A stretch of DNA of 64,000 bases from Gaiellasilicea sp037721555 (GCA_037721555.1 JBBJOI010000008.1:56761-120760), one strand, 5' to 3'. Shown: positions 33,546-42,814, counted from the first letter of the stretch. The notes: generated by a model not told the origin, from the letters alone. A program made the numbers and translations.

Positions 33546-35759
33546 TTGGGCAGATCGGATAAAGGGCCGTGGCTCCTCACGGCCCTCGCGCTGTGCACGG
33601 CATCGATGCTCGTGCTCGGCGCGGTTTCAGGAGCTGCGGCCGGCACCTCGGGGCGCGAGCTCGCACGCGAGCAGCTGACCACGCCGACCCGGACACCGGT
33701 TCTCGGCGATCTCGATCCGGCGCTCGCGCTCGTCGCCCGTCAGGCCTCCGACCCCGCGCGGGCGCTCTCGTTTGCGCGTTCCATGGGTCTCGAGACGCGC
33801 AGCAGCTCCGTGCGCGTGACGCTTCGCACAACCTCGCCCCAGGCGGCAAGCGCTGCCGTCGACGCCGCAGGTGGCGCCGTGGAAGGGACGTACGAGTCGC
33901 TCGTGCAGGCCCTCGTACCACCGGCCGCCTTGGCTGCGCTGGCCGCACAGCCCGAGATCCTCCGCGTGGAGCGGCCGGCGACGTTCGTCTCAGCAGCCGT
34001 GTCCGGAGAGGGAATCCGGACGATCGACGCGGCCGACTCGCACGCCGGCGGCTTCAACGGCGCCGGCGTCTCGATCGCCGTCTTCGATACCGGCTTCGCG
34101 AACCTCCTGGCCCAGCAGGACGCGGGCGAGCTGCCCGGCTCCCTCACGACCCGCAGCTTCTGCGCTGACGGATTCCACGCTGGAGGTACACACGGCACGG
34201 CCGTCGCCGAGATCGTGCACGAGGTAGCGCCCGCTGCGGAGCTTCACCTCGTCTGCATCAACACGGTCGTCGACCTCGGACGCGCGAAGGATTACGCGAT
34301 CGAGAACGGGATCGACGTGATCAACATGTCGGGCGGCTTCTACATCAGGGGTGACGGCAACGGCACCGGGACCGGGACTTTCGCCGCGCTGCCCGACGGC
34401 ATCGCCAAGCAAGCGCGGGACAGCGGCATCGTCTGGGTCAACGCAGCAGGGAACGAAGCACTTCGACATTGGCGGGGCACGCTCGCGGATCCGGACGGAG
34501 ACGGCGTCCTGGACTTCGCCGCGGGCGACGAGGGCAACTCGTTCACCCTCGGTGCAGGTGCCACAGCCTGCGCCTACACCCGCTGGCAGGCCTGGCCCGG
34601 ATCCGGCATCGCCGCCGACTACGACCTCTACGTAACGAACGCGGCCACCGGTGCCGTGGTGGCCAAGTCGGAGGACGGGGGGCCGACCGTCGACCCGATC
34701 GAGGAGCTGTGCTTCGCGAACGGCGGCCCGACGCAGGCGTTCTCCGTGGCGCTCGTGCATCGTGCCGGCTCCAGCTCGCTTCCGATCGATCTGTTCGTCA
34801 GCGGCGTTCGCGAGCTCGAGCACGCAGATCCGCGAGGCGGCCTCTTCGAGCCCGCTGCGTCGAGCTCGGTGGTCACGGTGGGCGCCGTGTGCTGGCGCAC
34901 TGGAGCCTTGCAGCCGTACAGCTCGCGCGGGCCTAACGGACGCGGTGAGCTGAAACCCGACGTCGTCGGTCCGAGTGCGGTCTCGAACGGGATCTACGGT
35001 GCTTCCTCGGACTGCCAGACCGGCTTCGCCGGAACCTCGGCAGCCACGCCGCACGTCGCTGGGCTCGTCGCGCTGCTGAAGCAACGTCACCCCGGCCACG
35101 GCGTCGGGCAGCTCACCGCTCTCGTACGCCGCCTCGCCGACGATCTCGGCGCACCCGGAGGAGACACCGACTATGGCGTCGGTCTCGTGCGATCCTGGTC
35201 GGATCCACCCCAGGTCTACGACTCCTCCGCCTCGCGTGGCGCGGACGGGGTCGCAACGGTTAGCGCCCGGGTCAGCTCGCCTTCACAGAGCGAGTACCGC
35301 TGGGAGTACGGCTCGACACCGGCTCTCGGCAACTCGACCGGTACCGCGTTCTTCGTCGGCAATCCGGAGCCCTCGGGCGGAGCGGTCGAGCCGCTCCGGG
35401 CGAGCCACCGGCTCGACTTCGCCGGCACCGTCTACGCCCGCCTCGTCGCGAAGAACGCCTTCGGCACGACTCTGGGGCCGACCGAGCTCGTCCCCACCCT
35501 GCTCGACCGACCGTCGGTCGCGACACTGCGGCCCCGATTCGCATCCGCCTCGGAGGCCGAGGTCGGGGCGGCCGCCTCGGCGAACGGGGTGACTGCCCGA
35601 TACGGGGTCGAGTACGGGCCGACGGCCGCATACGGCACGCGGGTGCTGGGGCCGCTTCGCGCCCTCGACTACGTCGACACAGCATCGAGCATCGTCCGGC
35701 TCGAACCCGGTCGCACCTACCACCTCCGCGCTATCGCGGTCGACGCAGGGGCCAGGTGA
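33546..35759 (+). CDS. Secreted subtilisin-like serine protease (S8), frameshifted after the fibronectin-like region
   Basis: 737 residues from TTG 33546. Signal peptide (LTALALCTASMLVLGAVSGA). The catalytic triad is Asp in IAVFDTGF, His in THGTAVAEIVHE and Ser in GTSAATPHVAGL, with oxyanion Asn in WVNAAGNEA. Residues about 560-730 form fibronectin-like repeats (YRWEYGSTPALGNST; YGVEYGPTAAYGTRV). The ORF ends in RAIAVDAGAR then TGA, where a missing G in the run GGGG at 35747-35750 would carry the frame straight into the gene at 35756. The two ORFs are therefore probably one protein of about 1,120 residues. Confidence 0.88.
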   Translation: MGRSDKGPWLLTALALCTASMLVLGAVSGAAAGTSGRELAREQLTTPTRTPVLGDLDPALALVARQASDPARALSFARSMGLETRSSSVRVTLRTTSPQAASAAVDAAGGAVEGTYESLVQALVPPAALAALAAQPEILRVERPATFVSAAVSGEGIRTIDAADSHAGGFNGAGVSIAVFDTGFANLLAQQDAGELPGSLTTRSFCADGFHAGGTHGTAVAEIVHEVAPAAELHLVCINTVVDLGRAKDYAIENGIDVINMSGGFYIRGDGNGTGTGTFAALPDGIAKQARDSGIVWVNAAGNEALRHWRGTLADPDGDGVLDFAAGDEGNSFTLGAGATACAYTRWQAWPGSGIAADYDLYVTNAATGAVVAKSEDGGPTVDPIEELCFANGGPTQAFSVALVHRAGSSSLPIDLFVSGVRELEHADPRGGLFEPAASSSVVTVGAVCWRTGALQPYSSRGPNGRGELKPDVVGPSAVSNGIYGASSDCQTGFAGTSAATPHVAGLVALLKQRHPGHGVGQLTALVRRLADDLGAPGGDTDYGVGLVRSWSDPPQVYDSSASRGADGVATVSARVSSPSQSEYRWEYGSTPALGNSTGTAFFVGNPEPSGGAVEPLRASHRLDFAGTVYARLVAKNAFGTTLGPTELVPTLLDRPSVATLRPRFASASEAEVGAAASANGVTARYGVEYGPTAAYGTRVLGPLRALDYVDTASSIVRLEPGRTYHLRAIAVDAGAR

Positions 35760-36913
35760 TCGCCGGCGGCCGCGACGAGAGCGTCACGATGCCCCTCGAG
35801 ATCGCCGCCATCCGTCCCGGGACGATCTCGGTCGGCGGCACTGCGGTCGTCGGCAAACCGCTCGCCGCCGGTTCGAGCCAGTGGCTCGCCGACGTGTCGC
35901 CGCTCGCTGTTCCGCCGGTGCCCCTCCTGGCCTACCAGTGGACGCAGTGCAGTCCCTCCGGCACCCTCTGCGCGCCGATCGCCGGTGCGACCGGCGTGGG
36001 CTATGTCGTCCGCGCCGAGGATCTCGGCCGGACGCTCCGTGTGACCGTCAGCGGCTCCGTGCCGTGGAGCTCGAGGAGCGAGAACAGCGCCCAGACGCCG
36101 GTCGTCGTCGCCGAGCAGCCGCCCGGCGGCGCAGGCGCTGGTGCAGGCGGAGGCCCGGGCGCTGGTGCAGGCGGAGGTGCGGGCGGCGGAGGCGGCAGTG
36201 GCGGCGCGCCGGACGTCGAGGTGAGCCTGAACGCCTCGACAACGACGCCGGCGGCGAACGGCGTTGTCGAGGTGAAGGCGACGATCCTCAACAAGGAGGC
36301 GGTGGTCGGTGCGACGGGGCTCACGGCGACGCTGACGCTTCCCGCAGACGCGACGCTGCTCGGCCCGCCGGCGTTCGATCGCGGCTCCGGCTGCACGGGC
36401 ACGCGCACGCTCGTGTGCTTCCTGGACTACCTCCCCGGCAGCGCGACGACCATCCTGCGCTTCTCGATCAACGCCGGCGCCGCCGGCGAGAAGTCGATCG
36501 GCGCCCAGCTGACGCTGAACGTCTGGGACTCCGACAGCTCGAACAACGCGGGGTCGTTGACGCTGAAGGTCGGGGGAGCCGCCGCGCAGGTCGTGAGTGG
36601 CGGCACGACGAAGGTGGAGGAGGTGGGGCGACGTCTGACCGGCACGAACGGCGTCGACGTCCTCCGTGGCAGCGCCCTGCGGGACGTCCTGAGCGGCCGG
36701 CGCGGCGCCGACCGTCTCTCCGGCGGCGGCGGCGACGACGCGCTCACAGGCGGCCTCGGCCGAGACGTGCTCGACGGCGGCCCGGGCGACGACGTCCTGC
36801 TCGCACGCGACGGTGAGCGCGATGTCATCCGGTGCGGTGCGGGAGCGGATCGGGTGGTCGCCGATCGGCACGATTCGATCGCGCGCGACTGCGAAGCTGT
36901 TCGGCGTCGTTAG
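35756..36913 (+). CDS. C-terminal half of the subtilase: Ig-like domain and RTX repeats
   Basis: 385 residues with a nominal GTG start overlapping the protease stop. It has no signal peptide, so it makes sense only as a continuation of the protease (Q-V-I-A-G joins the fibronectin-like end). Domains: Ig-like module (GTISVGGTAVVGKPLAAGSS ... DLGRTLRVTVSGS), a Gly/Ala linker (GAGAGGGPGAGAGGGAGG), a DUF11-like beta domain (about 160-280), then about five RTX repeats (GTNGVDVLRG, GGGGDDALTG, GGPGDDVLLA). The Ig-like module resembles that in the protein at 5402. If separate, the protein would stay in the cytoplasm. Confidence 0.75.
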   Translation: MIAGGRDESVTMPLEIAAIRPGTISVGGTAVVGKPLAAGSSQWLADVSPLAVPPVPLLAYQWTQCSPSGTLCAPIAGATGVGYVVRAEDLGRTLRVTVSGSVPWSSRSENSAQTPVVVAEQPPGGAGAGAGGGPGAGAGGGAGGGGGSGGAPDVEVSLNASTTTPAANGVVEVKATILNKEAVVGATGLTATLTLPADATLLGPPAFDRGSGCTGTRTLVCFLDYLPGSATTILRFSINAGAAGEKSIGAQLTLNVWDSDSSNNAGSLTLKVGGAAAQVVSGGTTKVEEVGRRLTGTNGVDVLRGSALRDVLSGRRGADRLSGGGGDDALTGGLGRDVLDGGPGDDVLLARDGERDVIRCGAGADRVVADRHDSIARDCEAVRRR

Positions 36914-37221
36914 CTCGAGGCGCCGGGCTGCACGAGCCCGGTCTCGTAGGCATAGACGACCGCCTGCACCCGATCCCGCAGGTCGAGCTTCATCAAGATG
37001 CGCGCAACGTGCGTCTTCACCGTCGTCTCGCTGACGAAGAGATCCTTTGCGATCTCGGCGTTGGACAGGCCGCACGCCATGTAGCCCAGCACTTCGAGCT
37101 CACGCGCGGTCAACTCCTGCAGCCTCGGTGGCAGGGCCGCGGGGAGCGTGCTCGGCGGACGCTGGATGAACTCCTCGATCACGCGCTTGGTGATCGACGG
37201 TGAGCGCTCCGAGAGCGTCAT
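36910..37221 (-). pseudogene. NarL/LuxR-type response regulator, C-terminal half only
   Basis: 103 residues with a complete GerE/LuxR HTH (LTARELEVLGYMACGLSNAE, VSETTVKTHVARILMKLDLR). The segment just before it, SPSITKRVIEEF, is the linker normally preceded by the receiver domain, but here homology stops at residue 7. The receiver domain with the phospho-Asp is absent. At the same point the plus-strand gene fragment begins. Its ATG at 37221 may be fortuitous; an isolated DNA-binding domain could still be active. Confidence 0.75.
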
Positions 37222-37440
37222 TACGGCCCGATCGGGGCCGCACTCGGGATCCCGCTCGGTATCGGCCCGGCGGCGCTCGTCACGCAGTCGCTCGCCCAGT
37301 TCGGCGCGACGTTCTCGCTGCCGGTCGTCACGATCGCGGTGTTCGCACTCGTGGCGGTGCTAGCGGGAATCGTCGTCGCCGTCATGCCGGCACGCCGGGC
37401 TGCGCGGCTAAACGCCCTGAACGCGCTGCAGTACGAGTAG
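37222..37440 (+). pseudogene. FtsX/MacB-like ABC transporter permease, last helix only
   Basis: The open frame gives YGPIGAALGIPLGIGPAALV, then a membrane helix VVTIAVFALVAVLAGIVVAV and MPARRAARLNALNALQYE followed by TAG. This is the standard C-terminus of FtsX-domain permeases, where the Arg-Ala-Ala-Arg-Leu segment ends the last helix. All upstream parts are missing: homology begins exactly where the response regulator loses its own start. Confidence 0.75.
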
Positions 37441-37534
37441 CTGCCGACATCTGGGGAGCGGGCGAGTTGGGGGCCGCCCGCTCCCTGGTTGAGCCCGCCC
37501 CCCAGGTCATCCGGTCCCCGGTAAGTTCGGCGGC

Positions 37535-38959
37535 GTGCTCCTCGCGATCGATCAGGGGACGACGGGCACGACCTGTCTCGTCGTCGATGAGGAGCTCCGA
37601 CCGGTGGGCCGCGGCTACCACGAGCTGCGACAGCACTTCCCCTCCCCGGGACTCGTCGAGCACGACGCAGACGAGATCTGGTGGACGGCTCTCGCTGCTG
37701 CGCGGCAAGCGCTCGGCGATGCCGGAATCGCTGCGACCGAGCTACGCGCGATTGGGATTGCGAACCAGCGCGAGACGACCGTCGTCTGGAACCGGCGCAC
37801 GGGCCGGCCGGTCGGACGTGCGATCGTCTGGCAGGACCGGCGTACGGCCGCACGCTGCCTGCAGCTGCCGGCGGAGCTGATCCGCGAGCGCACCGGGCTC
37901 GTCCCCGACCCGTACTTCTCGGCCACGAAGCTCGAGTGGCTCCTGGGGGCAGCTGGATCCGCCGGCGACCTCGCCTTCGGCACGGTCGACTCGTGGCTCG
38001 TCTGGAAGCTGACCGGTGGCGCCCACCTGACGGACGTCACGAACGCCTCCCGCACAATGCTGTTCGACATCGGCGCGCTCGAGTGGGACGACGAGCTGCT
38101 CGCACTCTTCGACGTGCCACGCTCCGTGCTCCCCGAGGTCGTCTCCTCGTCCGGCGAGCTGGCAGAGGGCGAGCTCCTCGGTGCGCGATTGCCGATCACA
38201 GGCATAGCAGGCGACCAGCAGGCGGCGCTCTTCGGCCAGGCCTGCTTCGAGCCGGGGCAGGCGAAGGCGACCTACGGCACCGGCAGCTTCGTCCTCGTCA
38301 ACGCCGGTTCCGGGCTCGGCGTAGCGCCAGAAGGCATCCTTCGGACGGTCGCGTGGCGGCTGAGCGACGGAGCTCCCGTCTATGCCTTCGAAGGCTCGGT
38401 CTTCGTCGCAGGTGCGGCGCTGCAGTGGCTGCGCGACGGACTCGGGGTGCTCGGTGACGCTGCGGAGAGCGAAGCGATGGCGCGATCACTACCGAGCAAC
38501 GACGACGTGTACTTCGTGCCGGCGCTCACCGGGCTCGGAGCGCCGTACTGGGCGCCGGAGGCCCGCGGCCTGCTGACGGGTCTCACCCGCGGCACGCGGC
38601 GGGAGCACCTCGTCCGCGCGGCGCTCGAGGCGATCGCGTTCCAATCCCGCGACGTCCTCGAGGCGATCGCCTTCCCGCTCGAGCTCCTGCGTGCCGACGG
38701 CGGCGCAGCCGCGAACGGATTCCTGATGCAGCTCCAGGCCGATCTCGCGCGCGTCCCCGTCGAGGTAGCCGCAGAGCGCGAGACGACCGCGCTCGGCGCC
38801 GCAGCGCTCGCAGGGCTCGGCTTGGGCGTGTGGTCGAGTCTGGACGAGATCGCGGGCAAGTGGCGCTGCGCCGCTCGTTACGAGCCGCAGCTCGAGGAGA
38901 CGGAGGCGGCACGCCTCCTCGGCGGGTGGCGCGACGCGGTGCGACGGACGCTCCTTTGA
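37535..38959 (+). CDS. glpK: Glycerol kinase
   Basis: 474 residues from GTG 37535. FGGY-kinase motifs: AIDQGTTGTTCLVV (4-17, phosphate loop), NQRETTVVWNRRTGRPV (glycerol-binding Arg-Glu), GIAGDQQAALFGQAC (catalytic Asp) and YGTGSFVLVN. It phosphorylates glycerol to glycerol 3-phosphate. Somewhat shorter than the usual 500 residues. The GNAT gene overlaps its stop by 4 bp (TTGA). No facilitator or dehydrogenase is adjacent. Confidence 0.93.
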   Translation: MLLAIDQGTTGTTCLVVDEELRPVGRGYHELRQHFPSPGLVEHDADEIWWTALAAARQALGDAGIAATELRAIGIANQRETTVVWNRRTGRPVGRAIVWQDRRTAARCLQLPAELIRERTGLVPDPYFSATKLEWLLGAAGSAGDLAFGTVDSWLVWKLTGGAHLTDVTNASRTMLFDIGALEWDDELLALFDVPRSVLPEVVSSSGELAEGELLGARLPITGIAGDQQAALFGQACFEPGQAKATYGTGSFVLVNAGSGLGVAPEGILRTVAWRLSDGAPVYAFEGSVFVAGAALQWLRDGLGVLGDAAESEAMARSLPSNDDVYFVPALTGLGAPYWAPEARGLLTGLTRGTRREHLVRAALEAIAFQSRDVLEAIAFPLELLRADGGAAANGFLMQLQADLARVPVEVAAERETTALGAAALAGLGLGVWSSLDEIAGKWRCAARYEPQLEETEAARLLGGWRDAVRRTLL

Positions 38960-39861
38960 TCATCCGACCCCTGGTCGAAGCCGACCTGCGCTCGATCGAA
39001 ACCCTCCTCGGCGAGGAGCCTGACGCGCTTTTTGCAGCGCAGTACCACCCCATGCACGGCCCGGACCGTGACGGCGAGCTGTGGCGACGATCCCGGGTCG
39101 CGGTCTCCCCCGACGGCGACGTGGTCGGCGCGATCTCTGTGCTCCGAAATCCGTCGCACAGCGGCCGGTTCTCCGTCTCGCTCGAAGTGCGGCCCGACCA
39201 CCGGCGGCAGGGAATCGGGACGGCCCTGATCGAGGTCGCGCGAGGACTTCGGTCCGAGCCGCTGCCGTTGTCGGCGAAAGCGCACACCACCGACCTGGCC
39301 GCCATGGCACTTCTCCAGGCTGTCGGCGGCCGCATTTACCAGCAGTGTCCTGGACGCCGTCCTGATCCGACCTCGCCGGAAATCCGCTCCTGGGCGGGCA
39401 TCCAGGCGGTACCGAGCGGCGTGCGGCTCGACCCCCTCAACGGCGTGACGGCTGACGCGCTCGCGGTGGCTTGGGTGGCCCAATATCTTTGGAGCCACGA
39501 GGCCTGGTCGCCTGTGACGTCGCCGGACACCCTTGCCCAACGACTCCGCGAGGGACTAGCCGACCTCGATCCGGCAACCAGCACCGGCGCCTGGATTGGC
39601 GACGAGCTGGTCGCGACCAGCCTCGTGCTGCGCGAGCCTGATGGCGCCGTCACCCTAGTGGCCGAGACGATCCGCCGCGACCAGCCGGACGGCGTACGCC
39701 TGGTCGCGGCAGCCCTCGCCCGGTGCATGACGTTGCTGGGCGACGCAGCGGTCACGAACGTCCAGATCGACGGGCACGAGTCGGATCTCCATCTAGCGCC
39801 GGTCCTCGCCACCCTTCCACCGACACCTGCTCAGCCGCTGCTCCTGGTCGAGATTCCGTGA
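38956..39861 (+). CDS. GNAT N-acetyltransferase with two acetyltransferase-like halves
   Basis: 301 residues from TTG 38956, overlapping glpK. The first half has a full GNAT core: LIIRPLVEADLRSIETLLGE and SVSLEVRPDHRRQGIGTALI, with the acetyl-CoA loop RRQGIG. The second half (about 155-300) looks like a degenerate GNAT domain (IGDELVATSLVLREPDGAVT). Substrate is unknown. The TTG is inferred from the coupled overlap; the frame is open further upstream inside glpK. Confidence 0.75.
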   Translation: MIIRPLVEADLRSIETLLGEEPDALFAAQYHPMHGPDRDGELWRRSRVAVSPDGDVVGAISVLRNPSHSGRFSVSLEVRPDHRRQGIGTALIEVARGLRSEPLPLSAKAHTTDLAAMALLQAVGGRIYQQCPGRRPDPTSPEIRSWAGIQAVPSGVRLDPLNGVTADALAVAWVAQYLWSHEAWSPVTSPDTLAQRLREGLADLDPATSTGAWIGDELVATSLVLREPDGAVTLVAETIRRDQPDGVRLVAAALARCMTLLGDAAVTNVQIDGHESDLHLAPVLATLPPTPAQPLLLVEIP

Positions 39862-40080
39862 CGGCGGCCGGTACTCCGACTCTCGGTGCGTTCGGGGATC
39901 ATTGAACGTTCGAGGATCGACGGCGGCTTCGCCGTGATCGCGGACGCCCACTTCGACGACTTGCGGCTCCCGTTCCCGCCCGCCTGGATGCAGAGAACTG
40001 GACTCGCGGTGGGGGCGCCGATCGGCCGCCTGCTGGGTACGAGCCCAGCTACGACGGCCCGGCAACGGAGCAGGTCGCGC
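39862..40080. other. Intergenic region, possible gene debris
   Basis: One frame reads protein-like (DLRLPFPPAWMQRTGLAVGA) for about 45 codons without a convincing start and dissolves into Arg-Ser repeats caused by the palindrome at 40081. It may be a remnant; no function can be named. Confidence 0.35.
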
Positions 40081-40098
40081 TCGCGATCTAGATCGCGA
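40081..40098. repeat. Perfect 18-bp palindrome
   Basis: TCGCGATCTAGATCGCGA is fully self-complementary and lies between the converging GNAT and HxlR genes, 22 bp before a second hairpin. Confidence 0.6.
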
Positions 40099-40120
40099 TC
40101 TCGCCCGCTCCGCCGCAACG

Positions 40121-40151
40121 AGCGTTGTCAGGGACTGTCCCTGACAACGCT
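40121..40151. terminator. Hairpin terminator between converging genes
   Basis: 14-bp perfect stem AGCGTTGTCAGGGA / TCCCTGACAACGCT with a 3-nt CTG loop. It starts 11 bp beyond the stop of the minus-strand HxlR gene. Unusually AT-rich for this genome. Confidence 0.65.
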
Positions 40152-40161
40152 GGTCGCGCGG

Positions 40162-40473
40162 TTAGGGCGAGGCGAAGCGGACGACGGCGTCGACGACGAG
40201 CTTCAGGCGGCGACCCTCGTCGGTCAGCCGGTACTCCACCCGCGGCGGCCGAGCGTCGATCACCCGCCGCTCCAGCACTCCCGCCTCCTCCAGCTCGACG
40301 AGTCGCTGGGCGAGCGTTCGCGGCGGGATCTCTCCGACGGCCTGCTTCAGCTCGTTAAAGCGAATGGCTCCCTCAGCCGAGGCCCAGAGGATCGACAGCG
40401 TCCAGCGGCGCTCGAGGAGGCCCGCCGTGCGGCGGACCTCCTCGGGCACAGGTCGGCAACGCCTACACCGCAT
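40162..40473 (-). CDS. HxlR-type winged-helix regulator
   Basis: 103 residues. GLLERRWTLSILWASAEGAI and FNELKQAVGEIPPRTLAQRL followed by LEEAGVLERRVIDARPPRVE are the HxlR family core (winged helix 2 and wing). The N-terminus MRCRRCRPVP has two Cys (Cys3 and Cys6) as in redox- or electrophile-sensing members. It overlaps the end of lon by 11 bp on the same strand, so lon and this regulator are probably co-transcribed. Confidence 0.85.
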   Translation of the reverse strand: MRCRRCRPVPEEVRRTAGLLERRWTLSILWASAEGAIRFNELKQAVGEIPPRTLAQRLVELEEAGVLERRVIDARPPRVEYRLTDEGRRLKLVVDAVVRFASP

Positions 40474-42766
40474 GGAGGCTTCGACCCGCCGCCTGAGCGG
40501 CAGGCTCGAGCGCCAGCTCGAGCACCTCGTCGAGCGACATGACGGGGTGGAACGTCATCTCCTCGCGGACGTGCGCAGGGACGTCGTCGAGGTCCTGGCG
40601 GTTCCGCTCGGGCAGGATCACGTGAGTGAGCCCGGCCGCGTGGGCGGCGAGCACCTTCTGCTTCAGGCCGCCGATCGGCAGAACACGCCCCTGGAGCGTC
40701 ACCTCGCCGGTCATACCGACCGTGTGCTTGACGGCTCGGCCCGACAGCAGCGACGCGAGCGCAGTCGCCATCGTGATGCCGGCGCTCGGTCCGTCCTTTG
40801 GGATCGCACCAGCTGGCACGTGGACGTGGAAAGCCCGCTCGAAGGCTTCGTCGTCGACGCCGAGACCCTCGGCCCGCGATCGAAGCGTCGAGAGCGCGAT
40901 CTGGGCAGATTCCTTCATCACCTCACCGAGCTGGCCGGTGAGGACGAGCTTCTCCGCCCCCTTGGCTGCGGACGCCTCGACGAAGAGGACGTCGCCGCCG
41001 GTTCCCGTCACGGCGAGACCGGTCGCGACACCCGGCACGGCCGTACGCTCCGCCGCCTCGCGATAGAACTGCTGCCGGCCGAGCGCGTCACGCACGTCCT
41101 CGAGCCCTAGCTCGACGGGCGTCTCGACGCCTCCGGACGCGATCTGCGTCGCGGTCTTGCGCAGCAGCTTGCCGAGCTCGCGCTCGAGCTGCCGAACACC
41201 TGCCTCACGGGTGTAGTCGGAGATGACGACCTCGAGCACCACCTCGGAGATCGCGACCTCGTCCTCTCGCAGGCCGTTCCGCTCGCGCTGCCGTGGCCAG
41301 AGATACCCGCGGGCGATCGCAGCCTTCTCATCAACGGTGTACCCGTCGAAGCGGATCACCTCCATCCGGTCGAGCAGCGGCCCCGGAATGGAGTCGGCAA
41401 CGTTGGCGGTCGCGATGAAGACGACCTCGGACAGGTCGAGCTCGACGTCGAGGTAGTGGTCGCGGAACGAGTGGTTCTGCGCCGGGTCGAGCACCTCGAG
41501 CAGCGCGGCCGACGGGTCGCCGCGCCAGTCGGCGCCGACCTTGTCGACCTCGTCCAGGAGGATCACCGGATTCATCGTTCCCGCGTCACGTAGAGCGCGT
41601 ACGAGCCGGCCCGGCAGCGCCCCGATGTACGTCCGCCGGTGGCCCCGGATCTCGGCCTCGTCGCGGACGCCCCCGAGCGACATGCGCACGAACTCGCGGC
41701 CGAGCGCACGTGCGATCGACTCGCCGATCGAGGTCTTGCCGGTGCCCGGAGGCCCGACAAGGGTGAGGATCGCACCCGAGCGCTTGTCCGGCTCGATGCC
41801 CCGCTCCTCGCGCAGCTTGCGGACGGCGATGTACTCGACGATCCGGTCCTTCACGTCCTCGAGACCCGCGTGGTCGGCGTCTAGCACCTCGCGCGTGTGC
41901 AGCGGATCGAGGCGCTCCTCGGAGCGCTTCCCCCACGGCACCCCGAGCAAGGTGTCGAGGTAGTTGCGGATCATCGAGGCCTCGGGCGAGTTGTCCCCCT
42001 GCCGCTCGAGCCGCCCGAGCTCGCGCTCGGCCTGCTCACTGACGGCCTCGGGCAGCTCGGCCTCATCGAGCTTCCGGCGGTACTCGTCAACGAGCGACGC
42101 ATCGTCGTCGCCGAGCTCCTTGCGGATCGACTCCATCTGCTTGCGGAGGATGTACTCGCGCTGCTGGCGCTGCGCTCCGCTCTCGACGTCCTCGCGGATG
42201 CGTCGACGCACCTGCATCTCGGCGAGCCGCTCCTTCTGGAGGCGGATCCCGAGCTCGAGGCGCTCGTTGACGTCGATCGTCTCGAGCACCTCCACCTTCT
42301 GCTCGAACGTGAAGTCGGGCGAGTAGCCGACCGTATCGGCGAGCGCTCCCGGCTCGGTGATCGAGCGGACGAAGGCCGAGATACGGCCGTCGTCGCCGCG
42401 CAGCTCAAGAATCTCCTCGACGGTTGCGCGGTACTCGCGCTCGAGCTCACGCGTCCGTCCGTCGGCCTCTTCGGCGTCCGGACGCTCCTCGACCTCAACG
42501 CGCAAACGGCCGCGCGCATCCGACTCGGCGGCGCCGGCAACGCCGCGGTGCAGACCGGTGAGGGCTACCGCCCGGCCCCCGCCCGGCAGCCGCACGCGAT
42601 CCGTCACCTCGGCCACGGTGCCGATGCCGGCGTAGTCGTTCTCGTGGCGCGGGACGAGGAGAACACGATCTTCCGGTCCCACATCGACCGTCAGCGTCAC
42701 GCTCATGTTCGGGAAGACGACGATGTCCTCCAGCGGGACGAGCAACAGCTTGCTCACGTCAACCAA
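40463..42766 (-). CDS. lon: ATP-dependent Lon protease
   Basis: 767 residues: N-terminal LON substrate-binding domain (about 1-195, LVPLEDIVVFPNMSVTLTVD), AAA+ module with Walker A LVGPPGTGKTSIG and Walker B VILLDEVDKVG, and the serine protease domain with the Ser661-Lys704 dyad (PKDGPSAG; GGLKQK). It degrades misfolded and regulatory proteins in the cytoplasm. The HxlR gene follows and overlaps. No HAIR or CIRCE element was seen in the 48 bp before it. Confidence 0.96.
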   Translation of the reverse strand: MVDVSKLLLVPLEDIVVFPNMSVTLTVDVGPEDRVLLVPRHENDYAGIGTVAEVTDRVRLPGGGRAVALTGLHRGVAGAAESDARGRLRVEVEERPDAEEADGRTRELEREYRATVEEILELRGDDGRISAFVRSITEPGALADTVGYSPDFTFEQKVEVLETIDVNERLELGIRLQKERLAEMQVRRRIREDVESGAQRQQREYILRKQMESIRKELGDDDASLVDEYRRKLDEAELPEAVSEQAERELGRLERQGDNSPEASMIRNYLDTLLGVPWGKRSEERLDPLHTREVLDADHAGLEDVKDRIVEYIAVRKLREERGIEPDKRSGAILTLVGPPGTGKTSIGESIARALGREFVRMSLGGVRDEAEIRGHRRTYIGALPGRLVRALRDAGTMNPVILLDEVDKVGADWRGDPSAALLEVLDPAQNHSFRDHYLDVELDLSEVVFIATANVADSIPGPLLDRMEVIRFDGYTVDEKAAIARGYLWPRQRERNGLREDEVAISEVVLEVVISDYTREAGVRQLERELGKLLRKTATQIASGGVETPVELGLEDVRDALGRQQFYREAAERTAVPGVATGLAVTGTGGDVLFVEASAAKGAEKLVLTGQLGEVMKESAQIALSTLRSRAEGLGVDDEAFERAFHVHVPAGAIPKDGPSAGITMATALASLLSGRAVKHTVGMTGEVTLQGRVLPIGGLKQKVLAAHAAGLTHVILPERNRQDLDDVPAHVREEMTFHPVMSLDEVLELALEPAAQAAGRSLHAV

Positions 42767-42814
42767 CTCCTTCTCTTACTTCCTCGTCAGCACTAAGTAC
42801 AAAAAAGATAGCTG

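Noticed and set aside
39886..40542. 218-codon plus-strand ORF with SRSRSRSRSR
   Set aside because: The Ser-Arg run comes from the 40081 palindrome and the rest is antisense to HxlR and lon.
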